Assembly: GCA_965249745.1 (NCBI GenBank)
Contig: OZ252252.1
Location: 4,712,001-4,776,000 of the forward strand
Direction of reading: 5' to 3'
DNA length: 64,000 bases
From: JANYHH01 sp965249745
GTDB taxonomy: Bacteria > Deinococcota > Deinococci > Deinococcales > JAAFIG01
Position 1 is the first letter of the stretch. Each line of letters begins with the position of its first letter. Below are positions 26,052-34,935 of this stretch, in pieces. The position numbers and the translations under genes were made by a program. The notes below the pieces were generated by a model. It did no database searches and had not been told where the DNA came from. It saw only the letters and a program-made list of their open reading frames with translations.

Positions 26052-27014
26052 TCAGACCACGCGTCGGTTCGTCTCGCTCGCCATCAAGGACAGAAATAAA
26101 AGGATGCCAGAGAGCGCAGCCACGAAGCCCGTGACCTCGGTGCTTTGGACCCGCCAGCCCAGCGAACGACCCAAGGACCGAAACACCTCCATCAGTTGCC
26201 CGGCACTCTGCGCCTCGAAGTACTGACCGCCGGTCGCCTCCGCGATGCGACGCAGGGTTTCTGGATCAAATCCGGCGAACGGATTGGTGTTGGAGGTTTC
26301 ACGCTGGGTTCCCAGCCCGATCGTGTAAACCTTGACGCCCCGTTTCTGCGCCAGGGCTGCCATCTCGAGCGGATCAGGTTCGCGGTTGTTGCGCCCATCG
26401 GTCATCAGCACGATGAAGGCTGGAGCCGTATCGGTCGGGACTGAACTCCCAGCCGCGCCCGCAGGCTCGGGTTGAGCGCCGCGCAAAGCGCCGAGCGATT
26501 CGCGGATGCCCGCGCCGATCGCGGTTCCCCTGGACATGAACAGGCTGTCAATCGCGCTCAGTAGGCTCTCCCGTTCCGTAGTCGGCGGGGTGTTGAGCGC
26601 GGCCGAACCTGCGAACGAAACCAGTCCCAGGTTGACACCGGCGGGCAGTTGCCGGGCAAAGGCTCGAGCGGCCTCCTGGGCGGCCACGAACCGCGAGGGT
26701 TGAACGTCGTTGTTGCGCATGGACCCCGAGACATCCAGGGCCAGCATGATCGTGGTGTGGTCGTCCAGAGTTGGCACTGGCGCGGTTGGCCGCGCCAACG
26801 CCAGCACCGAGCAGACCAGCGCCAGTCCGAACAGCGCGGCGGGCAGGTCGCGTCGCCGCGCGAAACGTGGCGATAGCAGACTCTGAAGAAACTCTGAATC
26901 GCTGTGGGCCGCCGTGCCGCCGCCGCGTCGGGCCAAGCTGCGGCGATACCACCAGACTAGGACGGGCAGCAGGGCCAGAACTGGCAAGAACTGTACCCAG
27001 ATGAATCCGATCAC
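26052..27014 (-). CDS. VWA-domain membrane protein (BatA-like), 320 aa
   Basis: Two N-terminal hydrophobic segments (about 4-22 and 58-75), a von Willebrand A domain with MIDAS residues DVSGS (about 94-98), a conserved Thr and 'MTDGRNN', and a C-terminal membrane helix (about 296-314). This is the BatA/aerotolerance arrangement, with the VWA domain probably on the extracytoplasmic side binding a metal-dependent partner. First gene of a leftward operon with three secreted proteins, which may be its ligands. No MoxR ATPase or BatB is nearby, so the full Bat system is not encoded here. Confidence 0.85.
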   Translation of the reverse strand: MIGFIWVQFLPVLALLPVLVWWYRRSLARRGGGTAAHSDSEFLQSLLSPRFARRRDLPAALFGLALVCSVLALARPTAPVPTLDDHTTIMLALDVSGSMRNNDVQPSRFVAAQEAARAFARQLPAGVNLGLVSFAGSAALNTPPTTERESLLSAIDSLFMSRGTAIGAGIRESLGALRGAQPEPAGAAGSSVPTDTAPAFIVLMTDGRNNREPDPLEMAALAQKRGVKVYTIGLGTQRETSNTNPFAGFDPETLRRIAEATGGQYFEAQSAGQLMEVFRSLGRSLGWRVQSTEVTGFVAALSGILLFLSLMASETNRRVV

Positions 27015-27153
27015 AGTGACCTCCGGCGGGGTTCGAGCTTGGCTCGAGTTTGAATCAGGCTCCAGCTCAAGTTAGGCGCGAGTCCAAACTAAAGATAGTG
27101 TGGCAGGAACCCGGCCCAAAGATTGTTCCTCACACCAGTTCTCTGCACAGACT

Positions 27154-27221
27154 CTTCACGAAGGACGGGTCTTCACGAAGGATGGGGCTTCATGGAAAAC
27201 GGGGCTTCACGAGAAAACGAC
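27154..27221. repeat. Four 17-bp tandem repeats (CTTCACGAAGGAYGGGG type)
   Basis: Units begin at 27154, 27171, 27188 and 27205, each starting CTTCA. The first two differ at two positions; later units are more diverged. The last one runs into the terminator hairpin. The region 27015-27441 holds no convincing gene. Confidence 0.75.
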
Positions 27222-27242
27222 CAGCGTTTTAGGCTGGTCGTT
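27216..27242 (-). terminator. Intrinsic terminator downstream of mdh
   Basis: AACGACCAGC and its exact complement around a 7-nt loop form a 10-bp stem; on the minus strand it is followed by TTTTCTC. It lies 200 bp after the mdh stop. Confidence 0.7.
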
Positions 27243-27441
27243 CAAAGCATGTTGCCCTGCCGATCAATCGCTCGAGGTTGAAGGTGTACAGCCTCGAGGT
27301 GAAACACAGTTCAAGAGACCTCACGCAAAAGTCGGGCACGAACCTCGAGCATGATCGCAGGTAGCGTCCCATCTCGCGACGTTGTTTTCGCTGAATTTGG
27401 ATTCAGGTGACAGGTTCGACTTTTGCAAAAAGCCCATTGGT

Positions 27442-28434
27442 TCAGAGCAGTCCCAGTTCGCGCACCGCGTCGCGTTCCTCGGTCAGTTCTTGGGCGGTCG
27501 CGTCCATCCGAGCGCGGCTGAACCCGTTGACTTCCAGCCCCTGCACGATCCGGTACTCGCCGTTCTCGCAGATCACAGGAAAGCTGTAAATCAAACCCTC
27601 GGGGATGCCGTAACTGCCGTCGGACGGTATGCCCATGCTGGTCCAGTTGCCCGGAGGCGTCCCGAGCGCCCAGTCGCGCATGTGGTCAATCGCGGCGTTG
27701 GCGGCGCTGGCGGCGCTCGACAGGCCACGCGCTTCGATGATCGCCGCGCCGCGCTTGGCGACGGTCGGAATGAAGCTACTTTCCAGCCACGCCTGATCCA
27801 CCAGCTCAGCGGCGGGCGCACCGTCCACGCTGGCGTGGAAAACGTCCGGGTACTGCGTGCTGCTGTGGTTGCCCCAAACTGTCAGATTGCGAATGCTGCT
27901 GACAGGCTTTCCGGTCTTGGCGCTCAGTTGCGACAGGGCGCGGTTGTGATCCAGGCGCGTCATGGCGGTGAACTGTTTCTTGTCCAGTCCGTTCGCGTGG
28001 GATTGCGCGATCAGTGCGTTGGTGTTGGCGGGGTTGCCGACGACCAGCACCTTGACCCCCCGTGACGCGACGGCTCCCAGCGCCTGGCCCTGCGGTTTGA
28101 AGATGCCACCGTTGGCGCTCAGCAAGTCACCGCGTTCCATGCCCGCCTTCCGAGGCATGGCACCGACCAACAGCGCGTAATCGGCGTCCTTGAAGGCTTC
28201 CATTGGGTCGCCCGTCGGAACCATGCCCGCCAAAAGCGGAAAGGCGCAATCTTCCAGCTCCATCATCACGCCGCGCAGGGCTTTCTGCGGGCCCTCCACG
28301 GGGACTTCCAAGAGTTGCAAGATGACCGGTTGATCTTTCCCGAGCATCTCGCCGGAGGCGATCCGAAACAAGAGGCTGTACCCAATCTGACCTGCCGCAC
28401 CCGTCACCGCGACCCGCACCGGGGATTTCATCAT
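27442..28434 (-). CDS. mdh: Malate dehydrogenase, 330 aa
   Basis: Full-length cytosolic-type (MDH type 2) enzyme: NAD loop GAAGQIGYSL (11-20), Arg-bearing 'GAMPRKAGMERGDLL', 'NPANTNALI', catalytic His in 'VWGNHSSTQYPD', and C-terminal 'FPVICENGEYRIVQGLEV'. It interconverts malate and oxaloacetate with NAD in the citric acid cycle. Shine-Dalgarno GGAGGT lies ahead of tandem ATGATG; either Met could start it. A possible -10 (TATGAT, minus strand 28495-28490) lies 56 bp upstream. Single gene with its own terminator. Confidence 0.97.
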   Translation of the reverse strand: MMKSPVRVAVTGAAGQIGYSLLFRIASGEMLGKDQPVILQLLEVPVEGPQKALRGVMMELEDCAFPLLAGMVPTGDPMEAFKDADYALLVGAMPRKAGMERGDLLSANGGIFKPQGQALGAVASRGVKVLVVGNPANTNALIAQSHANGLDKKQFTAMTRLDHNRALSQLSAKTGKPVSSIRNLTVWGNHSSTQYPDVFHASVDGAPAAELVDQAWLESSFIPTVAKRGAAIIEARGLSSAASAANAAIDHMRDWALGTPPGNWTSMGIPSDGSYGIPEGLIYSFPVICENGEYRIVQGLEVNGFSRARMDATAQELTEERDAVRELGLL

Positions 28435-28809
28435 GTGACCTCCAAACTCGAGGCGTTGGGCGCTCGAGCCTTATTTTTCAAACCGCTGAATCATAGCGGC
28501 TTTTCCAGGGTCCGTGCCGGAACCAATCTCCGGAACCAATGTCACTCACTCTGAGACGCGAACTCGAGAAGAAGCAAACCTCTCTGCTCAAGCCAGTGTC
28601 TTTGAACTTTCGTCTGTAACGATTTCACCTGGCACGAGCGCTGCGGCATGAACTGTAAGCCCAGACGTTGGCGGGCTAACAGCCTGGCGTCTAACCTCGG
28701 GCTGGCAGACAGGGCAGCAATGCGTTGAGTACCAGTTACAGCGCAGCCTGGCTCAAATCACATTTTGCTTCTGCTAAAATTCATCGGCAATGGCTTCACC
28801 CACTCTCCT
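28435..28809. other. Intergenic region between divergent mdh and membrane protein
   Basis: About 375 bp, no convincing gene. On the minus strand TTGGTTCCGG occurs twice 13 bp apart (28517-28540), upstream of a TATGAT that could be the mdh -10. On the plus strand CTAAAATTC near 28777 could be part of the promoter of the gene at 28810. Confidence 0.4.
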
Positions 28810-29967
28810 ATGACGACCCTTCCTGCCAGCACGCCCGCGCCTCAACCTCGAGCCAGCACGAGGGGCTTGTGGCTGATCTCGCCTTTTTACGATCTGACCT
28901 TCATCATCTTCTCGAGTGTGCTGCTGATCCTGCCGCATTTGGCTTCTCAGTTTGCACTGAGTCTGGGCGGCAACGGTTGGTTGAACGCGAACGTCGTCGT
29001 GGACCTGATTGTGACCGCCTTCATTGGCGGACCGCACCTGTTTGCGACGTACACGATGACCTTCATGGAACCGCGATTCCGTGAGCGCTACAAGCGCTAC
29101 ACCTGGGGCGCACTGCTGATGCCAGTGATCGTCGTGACCCTCGCCATCGTCAACCTGACGCTGCTGGTCACGATCTTCTTCTTCTGGGCTTCGGTTCACG
29201 TGATTCACCAAGCGGCGTATATCGCCGACTCGTACCGCTTCAAGGACACCCGCACGGGCGCGGCCTCCTTGAAACGCGCCCAGCTCATTTCGCGGGTGAT
29301 TGATTACGGGCTGCTGATGACCAGCCTGTACCCGATCGCCACGTTTCGCTTCACCGGGACACCGCTCTGGCTGTTCGGAGAAAACGTCTCGAGACCCTTC
29401 GAGACGGGCGGCCGCACCCTGCTGTTCCCGGAGTTTCTGAAAACCGAGTATTTGGCCTATCTGGCGACCGCCGGGTTCCTATTCTTCCTGGTGGCCTTCA
29501 TTGTCAAAACCGTTTGGGAGGCCAGGGTCGGCTTGTTTCACGGTCCGAAAACCCTGCACATGGGCCTGGCGTCGGCGCTGTTCTTCGTGACGCCACTGCT
29601 GGCCAACCTGGATGTCGCGTTTCAGGGATTGAACGTCTGGCACTCGTTTCAATACCTGGCGGTCGTGCTGTACCTGAACCGCGTCAGGGCTGAGCGCGGG
29701 CTGGTCGGTTCGGAGTTCGTCGCCAAGGTCTCCAAGCGCGGGCAGAGCCTGTATTGGCTGTGCTTCCTGTTCACGATGGGCGCGGCGGGCGCGTACCTGC
29801 TGGTGCGCCTGATTCTGGCCGTCTTCAATGTCTGGGGAACTGATCCCGCCCAGCAGCACTACTTCGCCTTTTACAGCGTGGTGTTGAGCGCGTTGCTGAT
29901 CCATTACTACTTCGATCACTTTTTATTCTTGCAGGTGGACGACGTGATTACCCCGAAGTGGCAATGA
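28810..29967 (+). CDS. Polytopic membrane protein with conserved histidines, 385 aa
   Basis: The ATG at 28810 (MTTLPASTPAPQPRA) is favoured. Eight or more hydrophobic helices are visible. Histidines sit in or at the ends of helices in a pattern suggesting a metal or cofactor site: 'GGPHLFATY', 'SVHVIHQAAY', 'LNVWHSFQY' and 'HYYFDHFLF'. I do not recognise a named family; the arrangement recalls membrane di-iron or haem proteins, but this is only a resemblance. It precedes the SWIM-domain gene by 22 bp and may be co-transcribed with it. Confidence 0.7.
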   Translation: MTTLPASTPAPQPRASTRGLWLISPFYDLTFIIFSSVLLILPHLASQFALSLGGNGWLNANVVVDLIVTAFIGGPHLFATYTMTFMEPRFRERYKRYTWGALLMPVIVVTLAIVNLTLLVTIFFFWASVHVIHQAAYIADSYRFKDTRTGAASLKRAQLISRVIDYGLLMTSLYPIATFRFTGTPLWLFGENVSRPFETGGRTLLFPEFLKTEYLAYLATAGFLFFLVAFIVKTVWEARVGLFHGPKTLHMGLASALFFVTPLLANLDVAFQGLNVWHSFQYLAVVLYLNRVRAERGLVGSEFVAKVSKRGQSLYWLCFLFTMGAAGAYLLVRLILAVFNVWGTDPAQQHYFAFYSVVLSALLIHYYFDHFLFLQVDDVITPKWQ

Positions 29968-29989
29968 AGCACCTCAGGGGAAACCTCTG

Positions 29990-30424
29990 ATGCAACTCGA
30001 GGAGATCTTGCTCCAAGCGGATGTGAGAGTTCACGAACGCGGGCGCGAGCTGTTCCACAGCGGTGCTGTGGAACGTGGTGAGCGCGACGAGACAAGGCTG
30101 ACCGCTAGGGTCAAGGGGAGTGCCAGCCATCCGTACCGGGTCAGCATTAACCTAGAGGGCGACTCTTGGAACTGCACCTGCCCCTACGATCTCGGTGCGG
30201 TCTGCAAGCACGTTTACGCCGTGACATTGGCTGCCTTGGAGACGCCGGAGCGCTTCACAGCGCGTCGCACAACCGACAGCCCGGCTCTAACACTGATGCT
30301 CAAGCAACTCCCGCAACTCGAGGAGTCGGAGCTTTGGACGCTTTTGGAGGCGCTGGAACAGCACGATCAGGCGACCCTGGCGGAGTACGCCGCGAACCTC
30401 GAGCGGCGCGAACGCGATTGGTAG
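29990..30424 (+). CDS. SWIM zinc-finger protein, 144 aa
   Basis: A compact SWIM motif CxCx(n)CxH is clear: Cys62, Cys64, Cys72 and His74 ('WNCTCPYDLGAVCKHVYAV'). SWIM fingers bind DNA or proteins and often precede SNF2 helicases or MuDR-like partners; here the rest is a short alpha-helical tail, and no helicase gene follows. The N-terminal 'RGRELFHSGAVERGER' is typical of SWIM proteins. It may be a stand-alone adaptor. The start is supported by GGGGAAA upstream only weakly. Confidence 0.82.
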   Translation: MQLEEILLQADVRVHERGRELFHSGAVERGERDETRLTARVKGSASHPYRVSINLEGDSWNCTCPYDLGAVCKHVYAVTLAALETPERFTARRTTDSPALTLMLKQLPQLEESELWTLLEALEQHDQATLAEYAANLERRERDW

Positions 30425-30562
30425 GGCGATCCAGCATCTGTCATTTCGGGCTGGCAACCCTTCCAAAAAAATTTGGCTCGAGATTCACCAAATAACCCAT
30501 TCCCCTCGAGCCATCCGAAACCCGCTAGTAGGGGCGAATGGCAGTTCGAGAACGCTCTTGAC

Positions 30563-32698
30563 CTACTCGCGCCAGACGGGAAGTTCCAGCGTAAACGTGC
30601 TGCCGCGCCCGGCGACGCTCTCGGCGCGCACGCGACCGCCCATGCGCTCCACCAACTCGCGCACCAGCGCCAAGCCCAGGCCAGAACCGCCACTCGAGCG
30701 GGTCCGGGCGGGATCGGCGCGGTAGAACGGTTCAAAAATGCGTGCCAGGTCCTCGGTGTCAATTCCAATGCCGGTGTCCTGCACGGCCAGCGTCACGATG
30801 TCGCCGCGCGCTCTGGCAGATAGCCGCACGATGCCGCCCTCTGGGGTGTAACGAATCGCGTTGGTGACGATGTTCCTCAGCACTTGCTCGAGCCGTTCCG
30901 GGTCCGCCTTGACCGCGATCAGTCCCTTGGAAACCTCGTTCAGCAGCGTCACGCTGCCCGCCCGCGCCAGCGGGTCCAGGGCGCGGCACAGGTCGGCGGT
31001 CAGGTCCGGCAGCGGCACGCGGACCGCAACCAGCTCGAGGCGTTGCAACTCCGCCCTGGAGAGCGCGAACAGATCTTCCACCAGCCGCTCGAGTCGCCAG
31101 ACCTCGCGGTGCAATAGCTCGGTTTCTTGAATGCTCAGGGCTTCACCGCGCAGCTCGGCGCTTTCCAGGTGGGCGCGCATGACCGCCAGCGGCGTGCGTA
31201 ACTCGTGAGAGGCGTTTGCCGTTAAGGTACGGTTGGAATCCAGCAGGTCCTCAACGTTGGCTTTCTCACGCTGCAACTCGTCCACGTTGCGTTCCAACTG
31301 GCGGGCCATGGCGTTGAATCCCAGAGAGAGCCGCGTCACCTCGTCGTCGTTCTCTAAGGGAACCCGTGTCTGGAACTGCCCCGCCTCCAACGCCCGCACG
31401 CCCGCCAAGAGTTTCTCCAAAGGTCGTGTCAGGCGCAGCGCAGCCGCGTACCCCAGGAAACCCAGACCCAGGAAGAACGGCAGGAACCCCTGCGAGAGGG
31501 TGTCCAGCGCACTGCTAAAGTCGTGCGTCACCTGGGCCGCGAAATCGGTGAATGGAACGGCGCTCTGCACGGGCCGCAACACGCCCGCGACGAGCAAACC
31601 TCTGGCTCCGGCAATCGCCTGTGACTGACTGAGAGCCGCCTGAATCGGACAGGCGGCCAACACCTGATTGTTCACGATCACGGCCCGACACCGCCCGGTG
31701 GCGACCACCGACAGCAACTCCTGCCAGGGTTCGGAGATCAGATTCAGTGGAACCCCAACCGGGTAGCGACTCTGGTCGTTCGAGGCGATGACACTTCCGT
31801 CAGGCGTCAGCAGTAACGCCGTGTGAGTCGTTGCCCCGGCCGGTATGCCCTTGGCACTCAAGTCGTCACCCTCGATGATCGAGAGCTTGGAACGCGACCG
31901 GTCAGACTCGAGGTAATCGAACAGGCGGCGCAACTGCTCGTCGTCGTAGCCCAAGCCCAGTGCGCCCTGAAATGACTTGGAGACCTCAGCCGCGTCGCGG
32001 AGCGCCTCACCGGTCAGGTTGCGGCTCGGGTCGCGCACCAGTGCCACCAAGCCCGGCAGCACCGCCACGATGCCCGCCGCGAACACCCCGCCGAACAGTG
32101 CCAGCGCCGTCAAACGCCAACGCAAACTGCTCTGCCCCTCGAGCCAGACGGCGCGAATGGCGTACGAAAACGAGAACCGCAGGGCTGTGGTGAGCGCCAG
32201 CAATTCCAGATTGGGACGCAGCGGGTCGGGCACGATCAGCGCCTGAAACGAGTAAAAACTGCGATCCGGCGGCAACCACATGCCCAGCCACGACCCTAAC
32301 ACTCCGAACGAACCCCCCAAGAGCGCCCCCAAGAGCGGCACTCGAGCCACGCGCCAGACCTGGGTCCAGCGCATTCCCGTTTCCAGCGGATCAACGAAGC
32401 GTGCCAGCCGCAAGGCCGGAAGCACCCAGAGGGCGTGCTCGCTCAGCAGCGCCAGCAGTTCCGCCCACGGCGGCGGCACGTTCAAGCGCGTCAACAGCAC
32501 CGCCGTCCCGCGTAAAACAAGCGCCAGCAGCAACGTTTCCAGCAGCGCCGCGAAAAAGCCCCTCGAGCGTAACCGCGTGTAGCTGCGCCAGCCCTGGCGC
32601 GCCCTGGTTCGCCATAGCTCCCGTCTATTGGACTTCGCCACGCCCTGAACGCTCAACCCCTGGCTGCTCGAGTCCATCGCCATCTCAGTCTCTCCCAA
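30563..32698 (-). CDS. Sensor histidine kinase, 711 aa
   Basis: N-terminal half: several membrane helices (about 30-230) and an extracytoplasmic sensor segment, then a helix and HAMP linker (about 400-470), HisKA with the phosphorylated His near residue 497 in 'NASHELRTPLAVM', and an HATPase with N-box 'NAIRYTPEGG', G1 'DTGIGI' and G2 'GGSGLGLALV'. An unusually large, polytopic sensor region sets it apart from simple two-TM kinases. It follows the response regulator gene by 45 bp on the same strand, so they are partners. The signal is unknown. Confidence 0.93.
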   Translation of the reverse strand: MGETEMAMDSSSQGLSVQGVAKSNRRELWRTRARQGWRSYTRLRSRGFFAALLETLLLALVLRGTAVLLTRLNVPPPWAELLALLSEHALWVLPALRLARFVDPLETGMRWTQVWRVARVPLLGALLGGSFGVLGSWLGMWLPPDRSFYSFQALIVPDPLRPNLELLALTTALRFSFSYAIRAVWLEGQSSLRWRLTALALFGGVFAAGIVAVLPGLVALVRDPSRNLTGEALRDAAEVSKSFQGALGLGYDDEQLRRLFDYLESDRSRSKLSIIEGDDLSAKGIPAGATTHTALLLTPDGSVIASNDQSRYPVGVPLNLISEPWQELLSVVATGRCRAVIVNNQVLAACPIQAALSQSQAIAGARGLLVAGVLRPVQSAVPFTDFAAQVTHDFSSALDTLSQGFLPFFLGLGFLGYAAALRLTRPLEKLLAGVRALEAGQFQTRVPLENDDEVTRLSLGFNAMARQLERNVDELQREKANVEDLLDSNRTLTANASHELRTPLAVMRAHLESAELRGEALSIQETELLHREVWRLERLVEDLFALSRAELQRLELVAVRVPLPDLTADLCRALDPLARAGSVTLLNEVSKGLIAVKADPERLEQVLRNIVTNAIRYTPEGGIVRLSARARGDIVTLAVQDTGIGIDTEDLARIFEPFYRADPARTRSSGGSGLGLALVRELVERMGGRVRAESVAGRGSTFTLELPVWRE

Positions 32699-32743
32699 TT
32701 AAAACGTGGACCTCTGGATTTGAAGACGCCCCATGTGAGGCGA

Positions 32744-33439
32744 TCAGTCCGCGTCGAAGCGGTAGCCCACGCCCCAGACAGACACGACGCGCTCCCCTTC
32801 ATCCCCGAGCTTCCGGCGCAACCGCACCACGGTCGTGTCCACCACGCGGTCAGACCCCTCGAAGCTGACGCCCCAGATGCGCTCCAACAGGTAATCGCGG
32901 GTGAAGGTCCGACCGGGGTGACGCGCTAGCAAGAGTAGCAACTCGTATTCCCTGGGCGTCAGATCGGTCAGTTTTTCCTCGATCCGCACCGCCCTGGCTT
33001 GCGTGTCCAGCTCGAACCGCCCGACCTGAATCAGATCCGGCTTGGCCTCTTCAAACGCGATCTTGGCGCGTCGCAGCATGGCTCGGACTCGAGCCAGAAA
33101 CTCGCGCAGACTGAACGGCTTGGTCAGGTAATCGTCCGCGCCGACCTCGAAGCCCAGCACGCGATCCGCCTCCTCTGCCCTGGCGGTCAGCATCAGAATC
33201 GGCACGGCCGCACTGGTCGCCCGGTTCGAGGGTTGCCGCACGCGACGCGCCACCTCCAGACCGTCTAAGCCGGGCAGCATCAGATCCAGCACGATCAGCT
33301 CAAACTCCTCGCGCCGCACCTGCTCTAAGGCCCCGATACCGCCGCTCTCCAAGACGACCTCGTGACCCTCCCCCTCGAGGTGACGTTTCACCACCTGCCC
33401 GAGTTCAGCCTCGTCTTCGACCATCAGAATTCTTGCCAA
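32744..33439 (-). CDS. OmpR-family response regulator
   Basis: 231 residues: receiver domain with acidic pocket (VEDE), phosphoacceptor Asp52 ('IVLDLMLPG'), Thr85 and Lys107 ('DYLTKPF'), then a C-terminal winged helix ending 'VVSVWGVGYRFDAD'. It would be phosphorylated by the kinase encoded next (30563-32698) and bind DNA. First gene of the pair. The target genes are not evident. Confidence 0.95.
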   Translation of the reverse strand: MARILMVEDEAELGQVVKRHLEGEGHEVVLESGGIGALEQVRREEFELIVLDLMLPGLDGLEVARRVRQPSNRATSAAVPILMLTARAEEADRVLGFEVGADDYLTKPFSLREFLARVRAMLRRAKIAFEEAKPDLIQVGRFELDTQARAVRIEEKLTDLTPREYELLLLLARHPGRTFTRDYLLERIWGVSFEGSDRVVDTTVVRLRRKLGDEGERVVSVWGVGYRFDAD

Positions 33440-33771
33440 AACGCCTCCGTCAACCCCGATTGAAAACCTGTGTGAGACAGTTTAGCCGGAATTGTGACAA
33501 TCAATTGACACCAGAGTCCGGTTCCGTCTGGAAGGACGCCGCTGCGGTCTGTTAAACCTCAAAGGGAAGTGCCTGCCATCGCGTCAACAAAAGTTTCATT
33601 GGCACCCTTAAAACTGCGATCACTCGAGGGTTCCGGGCATCCGTACAGAAGGGTCAAAGCCGACCCGAGCGGTGGCTCTTGGTGACTTCTGTCTCCCCAA
33701 CCCAGGCTGGTGGCTGTCCCGGACTCTCGAGCGGTGGTTGTGAAGCCTGGTGCGCCCAGGGTCAGCTAGAG
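33440..33771. other. Intergenic region upstream of the two-component system
   Basis: About 330 bp between the response regulator start and the lysA stop. I see a TGACAATCAATTGACA stretch near 33495 that may belong to a regulator promoter, but nothing convincing enough to call a gene or RNA. Confidence 0.4.
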
Positions 33772-34935
33772 TCAGTCAATCTCCAATTCGGTTTTCAGCA
33801 GTTCCTGAATCGTTTCTCGGCGGCGCAACCGCAGCCACTGATCATTTTCAAACAGGACTTCGGCTGGGCGCGGACGGGTCAGATACTGACTGCTCATGCT
33901 CGAGCCGTACGCGCCCGCTACCCCAACCATCAGCAGGTCACCGGGTCGCGGGTCGGTCAGCTTCACGTCTCTGGCCAGAATATCGCCGGATTCGCAGGCG
34001 GGCCCGGCGATGTCCAAGGTCACCATTTCGCGCCTCTCCTCAAGGGATTCGACCGGGTGATGCGCGTCGTACAGCATCGGCCGGATCAGTTCCGACATGC
34101 CCGCGTCCACGACCGCGAAGTCTCGAGCGGTGCGCTTGCGTTCCAGCACAGTCGTCAGCAGCACGCCCGCCTCGGCCACGAGCCAGCGCCCCGGTTCCAC
34201 CCAGAGTTCCTCTGCCCCGAACGCACTTGCCGCCGCCCAGCCGAGTTTTGCCAGCGGAGCCAGATCGAACTTCAGCCCGAAGCCACCGCCCATGTCGAAC
34301 ACGCGCCTCGAGCCGATTTGCTCCGCTAGAGCGGCCATGCGCTCCAGCGCCTCGGTGTAATCGTTCGGGTCAGTGATGCTGCTGCCGATGTGCATCTGCA
34401 ACCCGATCACCTCCAAGCCGGAGCGCTCGGCGTTACGAACCGCTTCCCGCACGTCTGAGAGCGCCACGCCGAACTTGCTGGTGGCGTTCCCGGTTGCCAG
34501 GTGATCGTGCGTGGACACGCGCAGACCGGGGTTGACGCGAATCAACACCTGCGACCCGAAGGCGTGACTGGCGGCGCGTTTGGCTTCGTCTTTATTATCC
34601 AGAATCAGGTACGCCCCGACCTCTTTGGCTCTAGCGTAATCGCTGTTGAGCTTGCCGGGTCCGTTCAGCACGATTTGCTGACCCTTGGCCCCGGCTAGCA
34701 CCGCCCGCTCGAGTTCACCGCCAGAGACCGCCTCGAAGCCGACATCGCGGGCGTTCAAGCGCTTCAGGATGCCCAGATTGGGATTGGCTTTCATCGCGTA
34801 ATACAGCCTTGCCGCGCCGAACGCGGTTCGCAGCCGCTCGAGTTGCGTTTCAATCATCTGCCAGTCGTAGGCGTAGAGCGGCGTGCCGAAGGTTTGCGCT
34901 GCCTCCCGAAGGCGCGCTTTGAAAGCTGGGTTCAC
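33772..34935 (-). CDS. lysA: Diaminopimelate decarboxylase
   Basis: 387 residues if started at the GTG (34935) that overlaps the stop of the HAD gene (GTGA); the longer frame upstream lies inside that gene. Fold III PLP enzyme: Lys49 in 'YYAMKANPN' binds PLP, Gly-rich 'MGGGFGL', 'EPGRWLVAEAG', and 'ACESGDIL' supplies the catalytic Cys. It makes L-lysine from meso-diaminopimelate. Translation is probably coupled to the HAD phosphatase. Full length and motifs point to an active enzyme. Confidence 0.96.
   Translation of the reverse strand: MNPAFKARLREAAQTFGTPLYAYDWQMIETQLERLRTAFGAARLYYAMKANPNLGILKRLNARDVGFEAVSGGELERAVLAGAKGQQIVLNGPGKLNSDYARAKEVGAYLILDNKDEAKRAASHAFGSQVLIRVNPGLRVSTHDHLATGNATSKFGVALSDVREAVRNAERSGLEVIGLQMHIGSSITDPNDYTEALERMAALAEQIGSRRVFDMGGGFGLKFDLAPLAKLGWAAASAFGAEELWVEPGRWLVAEAGVLLTTVLERKRTARDFAVVDAGMSELIRPMLYDAHHPVESLEERREMVTLDIAGPACESGDILARDVKLTDPRPGDLLMVGVAGAYGSSMSSQYLTRPRPAEVLFENDQWLRLRRRETIQELLKTELEID

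Noticed and set aside
27154..27221. CRISPR-like repeats
   Set aside because: Short 17-bp head-to-tail units with no spacers and no cas genes.
27382..28065. Plus-strand frame of 227 codons over mdh
   Set aside because: Antisense to a clear malate dehydrogenase.
28680..28760. Signal recognition particle or tRNA-like RNA
   Set aside because: No cloverleaf, no conserved GGAAGCAGC loop and no T-loop motif; only weak dyads.
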